Part shown: piece by piece, positions 7,438 through 16,296 of the stretch
Layout: every line of letters starts with the position of its first letter
Numbering within the stretch: position 1 is the stretch's first letter
Origin: an uncultured Prevotella sp.
GTDB taxonomy: Bacteria; Bacteroidota; Bacteroidia; Bacteroidales; Bacteroidaceae
Assembly (NCBI GenBank): GCA_902495455.1
Contig: CABUXJ010000022.1
Location: forward strand, 1-47,411
Direction of reading: 5' to 3'
Length of the DNA: 47,411 nucleotides
Notes under the pieces: generated by a model
The model's database searches: none
Told to the model about the DNA's origin: nothing
Seen by the model: only the letters and a program-made list of their open reading frames with translations
Program-made: the position numbers and the translations under genes

Positions 7438-9525
7438 ATGAGCGAACAGCAGATAACGGCGATGGGCCACGACAACCCTTTTTTCGCACCATATTCCACT
7501 CCACATGACACCGTACCGTTCGACCGCATCCGCGTCGAGCATTTTGAGGAGGCATTCATGGAGGGCATCAGGCGCGACAACGAGCAGTTGGCCAAGACCA
7601 TCGGCAACCCCGAACGACCCACATTCGACAACACCATCATCAACAGCGACGAACCGACGGAGGGCTACTACGACCTGCTGGGCCGTGTGTCCACCGTGTT
7701 CTACAACATGCTGAGCGCGGAGACTAACGACGAGATGGACGCTCTGGCGCAGAAGATGCAGCCCATCCTCACCAAGCACGCCAACGACATGCGCCTCAAT
7801 CCGAAGCTCTTTGAGCGTATCCGTGCCGTCCACCGTCACCACCGGCGTCTCACCCCGGAGGAGAAACGGCTGCTCGACGACTGCTACGAGGGTTTCGTGC
7901 GTAGCGGTGCGCTGCTGGACGAGGCGGGCAAGGAACGTCTGCGTCAGCTCACCGAAGAGGCCGGCATGCTCTCCTTGCAGTTCTCGCAGAACCTGCTCAA
8001 GGAGAACAAGGCGTACACTCTCCATCTGACCGACGAGGCTGATCTCGACGGGCTGCCCGAGACGGCGCGCGAGGCGGCGGCACAGGCGGCCCGGGAGCAG
8101 GAGAAGGAGGGTTGGGTATTCACGCTGGACCAGCCGAGCTATGGCCCGTTCATGACATACTCGACACGTCGCGAACTGCGCCGGCAGATGTATATGGCAA
8201 AGAATACGGTATGCACGCACGACAACAGTGAGAACAACGCCGATATCTGCCGGCGTCTGGTCAACCTGCGTCTCGAGATAGCGCGGCTGCTCGGCCACAA
8301 GACCTATGCCGACTATGTCCTCAAGCACCGCATGGCCACCAACACGCGCAATGTCTATCGTCTCCTCGATCAGCTCATCGAGGCCTACCGCCCTACGGCG
8401 CTGAAGGAGGTGGACGACATCCGCCGCATGGCGCGCAAGACAGAAGGACGCTCGTTTGAACTCCGGCCGTGGGACTTCAGCTTCTATTCTCACAAGCTGC
8501 AGATGGCGCGCTACAATATCGACTCGGAGATGTTGCGCCCCTACTTCGAACTGTCACGGGTCATCGCCGGCGTCTTCGGACTGGCCAACCGCCTCTACGG
8601 TATCACGTTCCGCGAAAACCGCGACATCCCCGTCTATCATCCCGACGTGCGGGCATACGAGGTGTTCGACCGCGACGGGTCCTATCTGGCCGTCTTCTAC
8701 GCCGACTTCCACCCGCGCAAGGGCAAGCAGGGCGGCGCCTGGATGACGGAGTTTCAGGGTCAGTGGATAGACCGCAAGGGCGTCAACGTGCGTCCCCATG
8801 TCAGCGTGGTGATGAACCTGACCAAACCGACGGACGAAAAGCCCGCGTTGCTGACGCTCGGCGAGGTGGAGACATTCCTCCACGAGTTCGGTCACTCGCT
8901 CCACGGCATGTTCGCCAACACGCGCTTCGAGAGTCTGAGCGGCACGAACGTGTGGTGGGACTTCGTGGAACTGCCGTCGCAGTTTATGGAAAACTATGCA
9001 GTCGAAAAGGACTTCCTCCGCACCTTCGCCGTCCACTACGAGACGGGCGAGCCGCTGCCCGACGAACTGATAGACCGCATCGTCAGGAGCCGCAACTTCA
9101 TGGCGGCCTACGGTTGCATGCGGCAGGTGAGCTTCGGACTGCTCGACATGGCTTACTACACGCGCCGCGAACCGCTCGACGGCGATATCACTGCGTTTGA
9201 GAAGAAGGCTTGGGAGCGGGCCATCGTCATGCCGCAGCTGCAGGACACGTGCATGACGGTCCAGTTCAGCCACATCATGGCCGGCGGCTATGCGGCCGGA
9301 TATTACAGCTATAAGTGGGCTGAGGTGCTGGACGCCGACGCTTTCAGCGTCTTCAAGCGGCACGGCATCTTCGACCGCAAGACGGCACAGAGCTTCCGCG
9401 ACAACATCCTTTCGCGAGGCGGAACGGAACACCCGATGACGCTCTACAAGCGTTTCCGCGGAGGCGAACCGACCATCGACGCCCTGCTGCGCCGCAACGG
9501 GATAAGGAAGACGAGGAAAAAATAA
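7438..9525 (+). CDS. M3 family zinc oligopeptidase (oligopeptidase A / dipeptidyl carboxypeptidase type)
   Basis: A 695-residue cytoplasmic metallopeptidase that trims short peptides. The zinc site HEFGH is at 482-486, within ETFLHEFGHSLHGMF, and the third ligand is Glu511 in DFVELPSQ, 29 residues after the first His as in thimet-type M3 enzymes. The C-terminal substrate-binding tyrosine region (GGYAAGYYSYKWAEVLDADA) is present. No signal peptide. I chose the ATG at 7438. The frame stays open to a GTG at 7378, but those extra 20 residues are low-complexity and unlike the family. Family members in Bacteroidota are annotated as either OpdA or Dcp, and sequence alone does not settle endo- versus carboxydipeptidase activity. 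It heads a tight run through 12282. Confidence 0.93.
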   Translation: MSEQQITAMGHDNPFFAPYSTPHDTVPFDRIRVEHFEEAFMEGIRRDNEQLAKTIGNPERPTFDNTIINSDEPTEGYYDLLGRVSTVFYNMLSAETNDEMDALAQKMQPILTKHANDMRLNPKLFERIRAVHRHHRRLTPEEKRLLDDCYEGFVRSGALLDEAGKERLRQLTEEAGMLSLQFSQNLLKENKAYTLHLTDEADLDGLPETAREAAAQAAREQEKEGWVFTLDQPSYGPFMTYSTRRELRRQMYMAKNTVCTHDNSENNADICRRLVNLRLEIARLLGHKTYADYVLKHRMATNTRNVYRLLDQLIEAYRPTALKEVDDIRRMARKTEGRSFELRPWDFSFYSHKLQMARYNIDSEMLRPYFELSRVIAGVFGLANRLYGITFRENRDIPVYHPDVRAYEVFDRDGSYLAVFYADFHPRKGKQGGAWMTEFQGQWIDRKGVNVRPHVSVVMNLTKPTDEKPALLTLGEVETFLHEFGHSLHGMFANTRFESLSGTNVWWDFVELPSQFMENYAVEKDFLRTFAVHYETGEPLPDELIDRIVRSRNFMAAYGCMRQVSFGLLDMAYYTRREPLDGDITAFEKKAWERAIVMPQLQDTCMTVQFSHIMAGGYAAGYYSYKWAEVLDADAFSVFKRHGIFDRKTAQSFRDNILSRGGTEHPMTLYKRFRGGEPTIDALLRRNGIRKTRKK

Positions 9526-9570
9526 AGCCGGCGGGATGCGTCGGCACAGTCACGACAAAGCAACAGACTT

Positions 9571-10023
9571 ATGACAAAAGAGGAGGAAAAACAGCATCTG
9601 CTCGACCTGCGCTATCTGCGCATGGCACGCATCTGGGCTGAGAACAGCTATTGCCGCCGCCGCCAGGTGGGGGCACTGGTTGTCAAGGACAAGATGATCA
9701 TCAGTGACGGATATAACGGCACGCCGAGCGGATTTGACAATGTGTGTGAGGACGGGTCGAACGTGACCTTCCCATACGTGCTGCACGCCGAGGCAAACGC
9801 TATCACGAAGCTGGCGCGCAGTTCCAACAACAGCGACGGAGCCACGCTCTATGTCACGGCTTCGCCTTGCATCGAGTGCTCCAAACTCATAATACAGGCC
9901 GGCATCAAGCGCGTGGTCTACGGCGAACATTACCGTCTCGAGGACGGCATACGTCTGCTGCGACGCGCCGGCATCGAAGTGATATACCTAAATCCGGACA
10001 ACAATGAGTCAGAACAAGTCTAA
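9571..10023 (+). CDS. Deoxycytidylate deaminase family protein (ComEB-like)
   Basis: A 150-residue zinc deaminase expected to convert dCMP to dUMP for dTMP synthesis. The HAE motif (His72, Glu74 in LHAEANAI) and PCIEC (Cys100 and Cys103) supply the zinc ligands and proton shuttle. The N-terminal RYLRMARIWAENSYCRRRQVG and the GYNGTPSG loop are typical of dCMP deaminases and not of cytidine or tRNA adenosine deaminases. The gene is 45 bp after the M3 peptidase and overlaps the S41 protease start by 20 bp, so cotranscription and coupled translation are likely. Confidence 0.92.
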   Translation: MTKEEEKQHLLDLRYLRMARIWAENSYCRRRQVGALVVKDKMIISDGYNGTPSGFDNVCEDGSNVTFPYVLHAEANAITKLARSSNNSDGATLYVTASPCIECSKLIIQAGIKRVVYGEHYRLEDGIRLLRRAGIEVIYLNPDNNESEQV

Positions 10024-11719
10024 CCGTCTCATGCCCCTCATCATGGCCGTGTGCGTGATTGTGGGGATAATGATAGGAACGTTCTACGCCAACCATTTTT
10101 CGGGCAACCGCCTGAGCATCATCAACTCCAGCAGCAACAAGCTGAACAACTTGTTGCACATCGTCGACGACCAGTATGTGGACACCGTCAACATCAATCA
10201 GCTCGTCGAGGGGGCCATGCCGCAGATACTTGCCGAGCTGGACCCGCACTCCGTCTATATCAGCGCCAAGGACGTGCAGATGGTCAATGATGACCTGAAA
10301 GGGTCGTTCTCGGGCGTCGGCATCGAGTTTACGATACGCGAGGACACCATCCGCGTGCAGAACGTCATCAGCAACGGACCGGCCGAACGTGCCGGAGTGC
10401 TCGCCGGCGACAAGATAGTCAGCGTCAACGACACCGCCTTCGTGGGCAAGAAGGTGACCAACGAGGAGGCCATGCATCGGCTGAAAGGTCCGAAAGACAC
10501 GAAAGTGAAGTTAGGCGTGATGCGCTACGGCGAGAAGAAGGTGCGCTATCTGACCGTCACGCGCGGTGATATCCCGCAGCGGAGCATCAACGCCACCTAC
10601 ATGCTGGACGAGCGGACGGGATATATCAAGATAAAGAATTTCGGCGAAAACACATACCCCGAGATGCTCATCGCGCTGGCACAACTCTCTCAGGAGAATT
10701 TCGGCAACTTGGTGATAGACCTGCGCGGCAACTCCGGAGGCTATCTGGCGTCGGCCGTTCAGATAGCCAACGAATTTCTGCCGAAGGACCGTCTCATCGT
10801 CTACACGCAGGGACGGAAGTCGCAGCGACAGGACTATCGCAGCGACGGACACGGTAGTTACCGGCAGATACCGCTCGTCGTGCTCATCGACGAGAGTTCG
10901 GCGTCGGCCGCAGAGATACTTGCCGGAGCGATACAGGACAACGACCGCGGCACAATCATAGGGCGTCGGTCGTTCGGTAAAGGCCTCGTCCAGCAGCCGA
11001 TAGCCTTCAACGACGGTTCGATGATACGTCTGACGATCGCCCGCTACTATACTCCTTCGGGCCGCTGCATACAGAAGCCCTACACGTCGGGTGACGATAA
11101 GGACTACGAGGAGGACCTCATCTACCGCTATCAGCATGGCGAATATTTCTCGCAGGACAGCATCAAGCACACCGGACCGGCCTACCACACCCATATCGGA
11201 CGCACGGTCTATGGCGGCGGAGGCATAACGCCGGACATATTTGTGCCGGAAGACACTACGGGCATGACTTCTTACTATAAGGAAGCGGGCATGACGGGAC
11301 TCATCTTGCAGTTCGCCTATAAGTACACGGACGAGAACCGGGCGCGCCTTGGCGAAATGCGTACGATGAAAGAGCTGGACGCCTATCTCGTCAAACAGCA
11401 CACGGTGGAGAAGTTTGTCGACTTCGCCGACCGCAACGGACTCCGCCGCCGCAATCTCATGATAAGGAAGTCGCACAAGCTCTTGGAGCGTTTCATCAAC
11501 AGCCGGATAATCTACAACGTGCTCGACGACGAGGCATGGATCGAATATCTCAATGCCGATGACCCGACGATAGACCGCGCCCTTGACGTTTTCAAGGCCG
11601 GACAGGCGTTCCCGAAGAAGCCGGAGGCGCAGCCGAAGACAAACAAGACGGCCATGCTCGGATCGGCATACGACCACAATGTCGCCGTTATGAAGTGTGT
11701 GATGACGGCCAGGGCTTAG
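10004..11719 (+). CDS. S41 family C-terminal processing peptidase
   Basis: A 571-residue periplasmic serine protease of the Prc/CtpA type that recognises substrate C-termini. An N-terminal signal anchor lies at about 9-26. A PDZ domain (about 85-170, GSFSGVGIEF to KVKLGVMRYGE) precedes the protease core with LRGNSGGYL. The catalytic Ser is in ESSASAAEI (probably Ser299) and the general-base Lys is Lys326 in SFGKGLVQ. A long C-terminal extension (about 400-571) is normal for the Bacteroidota form. The gene overlaps the deaminase by 20 bp. The last residues (HNVAVMKCVMTARA) look weakly constrained. Confidence 0.95.
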   Translation: MSQNKSNRLMPLIMAVCVIVGIMIGTFYANHFSGNRLSIINSSSNKLNNLLHIVDDQYVDTVNINQLVEGAMPQILAELDPHSVYISAKDVQMVNDDLKGSFSGVGIEFTIREDTIRVQNVISNGPAERAGVLAGDKIVSVNDTAFVGKKVTNEEAMHRLKGPKDTKVKLGVMRYGEKKVRYLTVTRGDIPQRSINATYMLDERTGYIKIKNFGENTYPEMLIALAQLSQENFGNLVIDLRGNSGGYLASAVQIANEFLPKDRLIVYTQGRKSQRQDYRSDGHGSYRQIPLVVLIDESSASAAEILAGAIQDNDRGTIIGRRSFGKGLVQQPIAFNDGSMIRLTIARYYTPSGRCIQKPYTSGDDKDYEEDLIYRYQHGEYFSQDSIKHTGPAYHTHIGRTVYGGGGITPDIFVPEDTTGMTSYYKEAGMTGLILQFAYKYTDENRARLGEMRTMKELDAYLVKQHTVEKFVDFADRNGLRRRNLMIRKSHKLLERFINSRIIYNVLDDEAWIEYLNADDPTIDRALDVFKAGQAFPKKPEAQPKTNKTAMLGSAYDHNVAVMKCVMTARA

Positions 11720-11733
11720 GCGGTACGGGGATT

Positions 11734-12282
11734 ATGGACAAGAAAGAATTGCGTAGGACAATACGCGAAAGCAAGCGACATTTCGACCGGGAGGCCCTGG
11801 ACGAAATGTCGTTTGCCGTTATCAGCCGTCTGACGGCGCATCCGCGGTTTGCCGCCGCACGCACAGTCATGCTCTACCACTCGCTGCCCGACGAGGTGGA
11901 CACCTGCCGTCTGCTCGCCGAACTACCTTTGACGTCGGCAGACTTTTCAGGCAAGACAATCCTTCTACCGCGTGTCACGGGCGAGACGGACATGGAACTG
12001 CGTGTCTACACCGGTCCCGACGACATGACGCGGGGAGCCTTCGGTGTCATGGAACCATCTGGCGCGCTCTTCACCGACTATTCCCAAATCACCCTTGCTG
12101 TCGTTCCCGGCATGGCGTTCGACAGCCGCGGGCATCGTCTCGGACGCGGAAAGGGTTATTATGACCGCTTCCTTCCGCTGCTGCCGCAGGCATATAAGAT
12201 AGGCGTTTGCTTCCCGTTTCAGCTTGTCGACGACGTACCGATCGAACCGACGGACGTCGTCATGGACGAAGTGGTGTGCTGA
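11734..12282 (+). CDS. 5-formyltetrahydrofolate cyclo-ligase
   Basis: A 182-residue enzyme that uses ATP to convert 5-formyl-THF to 5,10-methenyl-THF, returning the folate to one-carbon metabolism. It begins MDKKELRRTIRESKRHF and carries the signature GRGKGYYDRF at 137-146, preceded by the VVPGMAFD segment. An upstream in-frame ATG at 11695 lies inside the S41 gene and adds non-family residues, so I prefer 11734, 14 bp after the S41 stop. It is the last gene of the run starting at 7438 and converges with the DUF721 gene. Confidence 0.93.
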   Translation: MDKKELRRTIRESKRHFDREALDEMSFAVISRLTAHPRFAAARTVMLYHSLPDEVDTCRLLAELPLTSADFSGKTILLPRVTGETDMELRVYTGPDDMTRGAFGVMEPSGALFTDYSQITLAVVPGMAFDSRGHRLGRGKGYYDRFLPLLPQAYKIGVCFPFQLVDDVPIEPTDVVMDEVVC

Positions 12283-12341
12283 ACAGGACGCAGCGGTGTT
12301 CCGAAAAGAATAAGATATTGTGCTTGGCGGGATAAAATAAA

Positions 12342-12372
12342 CGCTTCTGCGAACTCTCGTTCAGCAGAAGCG
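12342..12372 (-). terminator. Terminator of the recF/DUF721 unit
   Basis: A 9-bp stem, CGCTTCTGC / GCAGAAGCG, overlaps the DUF721 stop codon and is followed on the minus strand by a T-rich run (TTTATTTTA). Confidence 0.6.
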
Positions 12373-12651
12373 GATGTCTGTGATGACCTGGCTGCCGACA
12401 TGTTCGTTGAGCCGGCGGACGAAATCCTGACGGCGCATGCTCAGGTCTGCACGCAGGGCGGGATTGGAGAGACGTATCCATAGCGTCTGATTGCGTATGG
12501 CAGCATCCTGCGTGTAGCGTGCAATCAGCGGACCGGCCACCGTCGGCCACGCCTCGACGAGCCGTTTCTGCAACAGCGGAGTCTCCAAACCCTGCACGCG
12601 CAAGTTGCGCATGATGAGGTCGCGGATGTTTTGCACCTCTTTTCTAAACAT
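12361..12651 (-). CDS. DUF721 family protein (DciA-like)
   Basis: A 96-residue basic protein matching DUF721: an N-terminal helical part, the VEAWPTVAGPLIARYT segment and the WIRLSNPALRADLSM strand. The wider family includes DciA, a loader of the replicative helicase, and it commonly stands beside recF in Bacteroidota, as here (58 bp downstream of it). A role in replication or repair is therefore plausible, but helicase loading by this short form is inference. Confidence 0.85.
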   Translation of the reverse strand: MFRKEVQNIRDLIMRNLRVQGLETPLLQKRLVEAWPTVAGPLIARYTQDAAIRNQTLWIRLSNPALRADLSMRRQDFVRRLNEHVGSQVITDIRFC

Positions 12652-12709
12652 ACTGTTCTATTGTTTTTGATGGCGTTTGATGCACCGCCGTACTTCTTTC
12701 GGCGTTCTT

Positions 12710-13816
12710 TCAGGTCTCATGTTCCGTTATCTCCCCGTTGTCCACATGAAACAGCTTGTAGTCATGCGAGCTGTTGCGTAGTATCTGTTCGAGGTGGTCG
12801 CGGTTGGTGTCGGTGATGAATATCTGTCCGAAGTCGTCGCCGGCGACCAATTCCACGATTTTCTCCACACGCCCGGCGTCCAGTTTGTCGAAGATGTCGT
12901 CAAGCAGCAGCAGCGGTGTCGTGTGTGAGGACGTGCGTTTGAGAAAGTCAAATTGTGCCAATTTGAGCGCGATGACAAACGTCTTGTTCTGTCCCTGACT
13001 GCCCTCACGCTTCATGGAGTGGCCTCCCAGCGTGAACTCGAGGTCGTCCCGGTGGACACCGTGGAGCGAGTAGCCGACAGCGCGGTCCTTGTGGCGGTCG
13101 CGTCGGATGACCTCCAGCAGCGGCCCGCGGGTGCAATGGGACATATATTCCAGCCCCACCTCTTCGTGCCGGGATGATATGTTCTGATAGTAAGCCTGGA
13201 AAACAGGCTTCAGTTCGCGTACGAACTCATCCCGCTTGCGGTATATCAGCTCCCCCTCGACGGCCATCTGCTCCTCCCAGATGTCCATCATCGCCGCGTC
13301 CGGCTCCGTTTCCATTTTCAGCATAGCGTTGCGTTGGGTGAGCGCTTTCGTGTAGCGGGAGAGCGCTTCGATATAGCTGTGGTCATATTGCGCAATGACC
13401 ATGTCCATCAACTTGCGTCGTTCCTCGCTCCCTCCGTCAATCAGGAGCGTGTCGGAGGGCGACACCACCACCAGCGGTATCAGTCCGATGTGCTCCGACA
13501 GACGCCTGTATTCCTTCTTGTTGCGTTTGAAATGCTTTTTTGTACCACGCTTCATGCCGCAGTAGATGGCTTCCGTTTCTCCGTTGTCAGTGGCATATTC
13601 CGCTTCCAGAACGAAGAAATCCTGTCCGTGGCGGATGATTTGGGAGTCCACCGGATTGTGTGCGCTGCGACAGAACGACAGGTAGTAGACCGCATCAAGG
13701 ACGTTGGTCTTTCCGACCCCGTTGCGTCCTATCAGACAGTTGACTTTCGGAGACAGGCTGAGTGTGGCCGTCGGGATGTTCTTGTAGTTGATTATGGACA
13801 GCTTTTGGAGAATCAT
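12710..13816 (-). CDS. recF: DNA replication and repair protein RecF
   Basis: A 368-residue SMC-like ATPase that binds gapped DNA and helps RecO/RecR load RecA. Walker A is GRNGVGKT at 30-37, the ABC signature region is GSQGQNKTFVIALKLAQ, and Walker B is LLLLDDIFDKLD from 302. Length is normal for RecF. It is followed by the DUF721 gene on the same strand. The start ATG lies 27 bp downstream of a clear minus-strand -7 box. Confidence 0.96.
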   Translation of the reverse strand: MILQKLSIINYKNIPTATLSLSPKVNCLIGRNGVGKTNVLDAVYYLSFCRSAHNPVDSQIIRHGQDFFVLEAEYATDNGETEAIYCGMKRGTKKHFKRNKKEYRRLSEHIGLIPLVVVSPSDTLLIDGGSEERRKLMDMVIAQYDHSYIEALSRYTKALTQRNAMLKMETEPDAAMMDIWEEQMAVEGELIYRKRDEFVRELKPVFQAYYQNISSRHEEVGLEYMSHCTRGPLLEVIRRDRHKDRAVGYSLHGVHRDDLEFTLGGHSMKREGSQGQNKTFVIALKLAQFDFLKRTSSHTTPLLLLDDIFDKLDAGRVEKIVELVAGDDFGQIFITDTNRDHLEQILRNSSHDYKLFHVDNGEITEHET

Positions 13817-13842
13817 CGGTGACGTAAATTGCTATTTTACTG

Positions 13843-13850
13843 CAAAGTTA
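13843..13850 (-). promoter_or_regulatory. -7 box of the recF promoter
   Basis: TAACTTTG on the minus strand. Together with 13915-13922 on the other strand it makes the 144-bp gap a divergent promoter region. Confidence 0.6.
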
Positions 13851-13914
13851 CGTGATTTGCAAGTAAAAAGAGAAAAAAGTCGTTGATAAATTTCAATATG
13901 TCCGATAAAATACT

Positions 13915-13922
13915 TAATTTTG
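13915..13922 (+). promoter_or_regulatory. -7 box of the TPR protein/ribH promoter
   Basis: TAATTTTG, predicting a transcript start near 13929 and a leader of about 32 nt before the ATG at 13961. Confidence 0.5.
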
Positions 13923-13960
13923 CTCCGCAAATTGCAAATCGAAATTAGTAAGACAAAAAT

Positions 13961-14641
13961 ATGGCAGACATTAAGAACCAGAAGAGCGCATCTCAGATAG
14001 AGGAAACGCTCAACAGCTCTGAGACATTCTTCTTGAAGTACAAGAAGGGCATCATCGCCGGAGTGATTGCGCTTATCGTAATCATTGCCGGTGTTATCGT
14101 TTATAACACTTACGTCAAGGCTCCGCGCGAGGACAAGGCCAACACCGCTCTCGCAAAGGGACAAGAGTATTTCGCAGCAGAGCAGTACGACAAGGCTCTC
14201 AACGGCGACGGAGCAGGCTATGCCGGTTTCGTCAGCATCGCGTCAGACTACAGCAGCACCGACGCCGGCAATCTCGCCAATCTCTATACCGGTCTTTGCT
14301 ACGCCCATTTGGACAAGTGGACAGAGGCTGCCAACTATCTTGAGAAGTACGACGGACAGGGCGATCAGATGATTTCTCCCGCCGCAATAGGTGCTTTGGG
14401 CAACGCTTATGCCCACCTCAACCAGCTCGACAAGGCTGTCGACGTCCTCAAGAAGGCTGCTGCGAAAGCCGACAACAACACCCTCTCACCCGTCTATCTC
14501 ATCCAGGCCGGTGAGATACTCGAGAAGCAGGGCAAGAAAGACGAGGCTCTGAAACTGTATCAGGAGATCAAGGACAAGTACTTCAACTCCATGCAGTACC
14601 AGACCATCGACAAGTATATCGAACGCGCAACGACGAAATAA
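13961..14641 (+). CDS. Membrane-anchored tetratricopeptide repeat protein (YfgM-like)
   Basis: A 226-residue protein with a short cytoplasmic N-terminus, one transmembrane helix at about 30-48, and a periplasmic part of helical TPR-like hairpins (AKGQEYFAAEQYDKALNG, LGNAYAHLNQLDKAVDVL and EKQGKKDEALKLYQEIK). The topology resembles YfgM/YfgL-associated ancillary SecYEG proteins, but that equivalence is inference. The stop TAA is followed directly by the ATG of ribH at 14642, so the two are cotranscribed. Confidence 0.85.
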   Translation: MADIKNQKSASQIEETLNSSETFFLKYKKGIIAGVIALIVIIAGVIVYNTYVKAPREDKANTALAKGQEYFAAEQYDKALNGDGAGYAGFVSIASDYSSTDAGNLANLYTGLCYAHLDKWTEAANYLEKYDGQGDQMISPAAIGALGNAYAHLNQLDKAVDVLKKAAAKADNNTLSPVYLIQAGEILEKQGKKDEALKLYQEIKDKYFNSMQYQTIDKYIERATTK

Positions 14642-15118
14642 ATGGCAACAGCACTTCACAACCTGTCCGAATACGACTCGGCCAGCATACCCGATGCGAG
14701 CAACATGTGCTTCGGCATTGTGGTGGCAGAGTGGAATCCGGAGATTACGGGCGCACTGCTGAACGGTGCGGTGAGCACGCTCGAGAAGCACGGAGCACTG
14801 CCGGAGAACATCCATGTCAAGACCGTGCCGGGCAGTTTTGAGCTCATCTACGGCGCACACCGCATGACACTCAACGGCAGTTTCGACGCAATAATCGTTC
14901 TTGGCAGCGTCATTCGCGGCGAGACGCCCCACTTCGACTACATCTGTCAGGGAGTGACGGCAGGAATAGCACGTCTTAACACCATGAGCGAGATACCAAT
15001 CATCTACGGTCTGCTCACCACCGAAGACCTCCAGCAGGCCAAGGACCGCAGCGGAGGACGACTCGGAAACAAAGGTGACGAGTGTGCTATTGACGCCATA
15101 AAGATGGCTAAGTTCTAA
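14642..15118 (+). CDS. ribH: 6,7-dimethyl-8-ribityllumazine synthase
   Basis: A 158-residue subunit that condenses 5-amino-6-ribitylaminouracil with 3,4-dihydroxybutanone 4-phosphate, the penultimate step of riboflavin synthesis. Diagnostic segments are VVAEWNPEITGALLNGA, PGSFELIYGA and GSVIRGETPHFDYI (His of ETPHFDY is the catalytic base), then GLLTTEDLQQA. It directly follows the TPR gene without spacing and ends before a strong terminator. Other rib genes are not in the window. Confidence 0.96.
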   Translation: MATALHNLSEYDSASIPDASNMCFGIVVAEWNPEITGALLNGAVSTLEKHGALPENIHVKTVPGSFELIYGAHRMTLNGSFDAIIVLGSVIRGETPHFDYICQGVTAGIARLNTMSEIPIIYGLLTTEDLQQAKDRSGGRLGNKGDECAIDAIKMAKF

Positions 15119-15142
15119 TAACATCAGGATAAATACCGTGAA

Positions 15143-15177
15143 GGGCGGACTTCTTAGAGAGGTCCGCCCGTTTTTTT
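15143..15177 (+). terminator. Rho-independent terminator after ribH
   Basis: Stem GGGCGGAC / GTCCGCCC (15143-15150 and 15162-15169) followed by seven T. Confidence 0.85.
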
Positions 15178-15200
15178 GTGCGTACGGCCCTCCATCGAGG

Positions 15201-15270
15201 ATGCTGCGTAACTTCCACAAATCAGGGTGGCGACCGTACTTTATGAGCAACATTGTGGAAGTTCTGCAAC
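15201..15270. repeat. Inverted repeat between ribH and the exonuclease gene
   Basis: Perfect 11-bp arms AACTTCCACAA (210-220) and TTGTGGAAGTT (253-263, both within 15,000) extend outward imperfectly to about 20 bp on each side around a 32-bp centre. Neither end has a T-run, so this is not a simple terminator. Function unknown. Confidence 0.6.
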
Positions 15271-15344
15271 ATCCACACGTCCGTGAGAAGAGAGTGTTTC
15301 GGATATTCTGTACGTAAGAACGGGCAAATCTCGGAATAAAGTTG

Positions 15345-15352
15345 TATTTTTG
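15345..15352 (+). promoter_or_regulatory. -7 box of the exonuclease III gene
   Basis: TATTTTTG. The transcript start is predicted near 15359, which rules out the in-frame ATG at 15350 and supports 15383. Confidence 0.55.
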
Positions 15353-15382
15353 CATGCAATCACATCACATATACATCAACTT

Positions 15383-16132
15383 ATGAAATTCATATCATGG
15401 AATGTCAACGGGCTGAGAGCCTGTGAGGGCAAGGGCTTCAGCGAGGCTTTCCGCCGCTTGGACGCCGACTTCTTCTGCCTGCAGGAGACCAAGATGCAGG
15501 CCGGTCAGCTCGATTTGCAGTTTGACGGTTATCGCTCCTACTGGAATTATGCCGAGAAAAAGGGCTATTCCGGTACGGCCATATTCACCCGCCACGAACC
15601 CATCTCCGTCGCCTACGGCTTAGGCATCGACGAGCACGACCACGAGGGGCGCGTGATAACACTGGAAATGGACGACTTCTTTCTCGTCACGGTCTATACT
15701 CCCAACTCTCAGGATGAACTGCGCCGTCTGGACTACCGCATGACATGGGAGGATGATTTCCGCCGTTATGTCACCGCCCTCGACGCCCGCAAACCGGTCA
15801 TCATCTGCGGCGATCTCAATGTCGCCCACGAGGAGATAGACCTGAAGAACCCGAAGACCAACCGCCGCAACGCCGGATTTACCGACGAGGAACGCGCCAA
15901 GTTCACCGCGTTGCTCTCCGGCGGGTTCACCGACACGTTCCGCTGGCTCTATCCCGAGCAGGTGACATACTCGTGGTGGTCCTACCGCTTCCGCGCACGT
16001 GAGAAGAACGCGGGGTGGCGCATCGACTATTTTGTCGCCTCCGACCGTTTGCGCGACCGCATCGCCGACGCCACCATCCATACGGACATCATGGGCAGCG
16101 ACCACTGTCCGGTCGGTCTGGAGTTGAGATAG
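15383..16132 (+). CDS. xth: Exodeoxyribonuclease III (AP endonuclease, ExoIII/APE1 family)
   Basis: A 249-residue Mg-dependent nuclease for base-excision repair. It has the family's ordered motifs: ISWNVNGLRAC at the N-terminus, LQETKMQ with the metal-binding Glu, YSGTAIFTRHEP, GDLNVAHEEIDL with catalytic Asp and Asn, WWSYRFRAREKNAGWRIDY and the terminal GSDHCPVGLEL containing the catalytic Asp-His pair. Start chosen from the -7 box position and from family alignment. Confidence 0.96.
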   Translation: MKFISWNVNGLRACEGKGFSEAFRRLDADFFCLQETKMQAGQLDLQFDGYRSYWNYAEKKGYSGTAIFTRHEPISVAYGLGIDEHDHEGRVITLEMDDFFLVTVYTPNSQDELRRLDYRMTWEDDFRRYVTALDARKPVIICGDLNVAHEEIDLKNPKTNRRNAGFTDEERAKFTALLSGGFTDTFRWLYPEQVTYSWWSYRFRAREKNAGWRIDYFVASDRLRDRIADATIHTDIMGSDHCPVGLELR

Positions 16133-16296
16133 AACTGCGACGGTGTAGGGTAGGGGAAATCTTGAAGCCGGCGACAATCGGCAATGATGTCGGTCGATGA
16201 AGCCGGCGATTGGCAATAGAAAAAGGCATGCTCTGCGCGGAGCATGCCTTTTAGGTTTTTATTATTTAATGAAAAAGTCGTTTTCTCTTAGATTCA

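Noticed and set aside
14486..15355. 289-codon minus-strand frame across ribH and the following gap
   Set aside because: It crosses a terminator and an inverted repeat and opposes ribH; no family resemblance.
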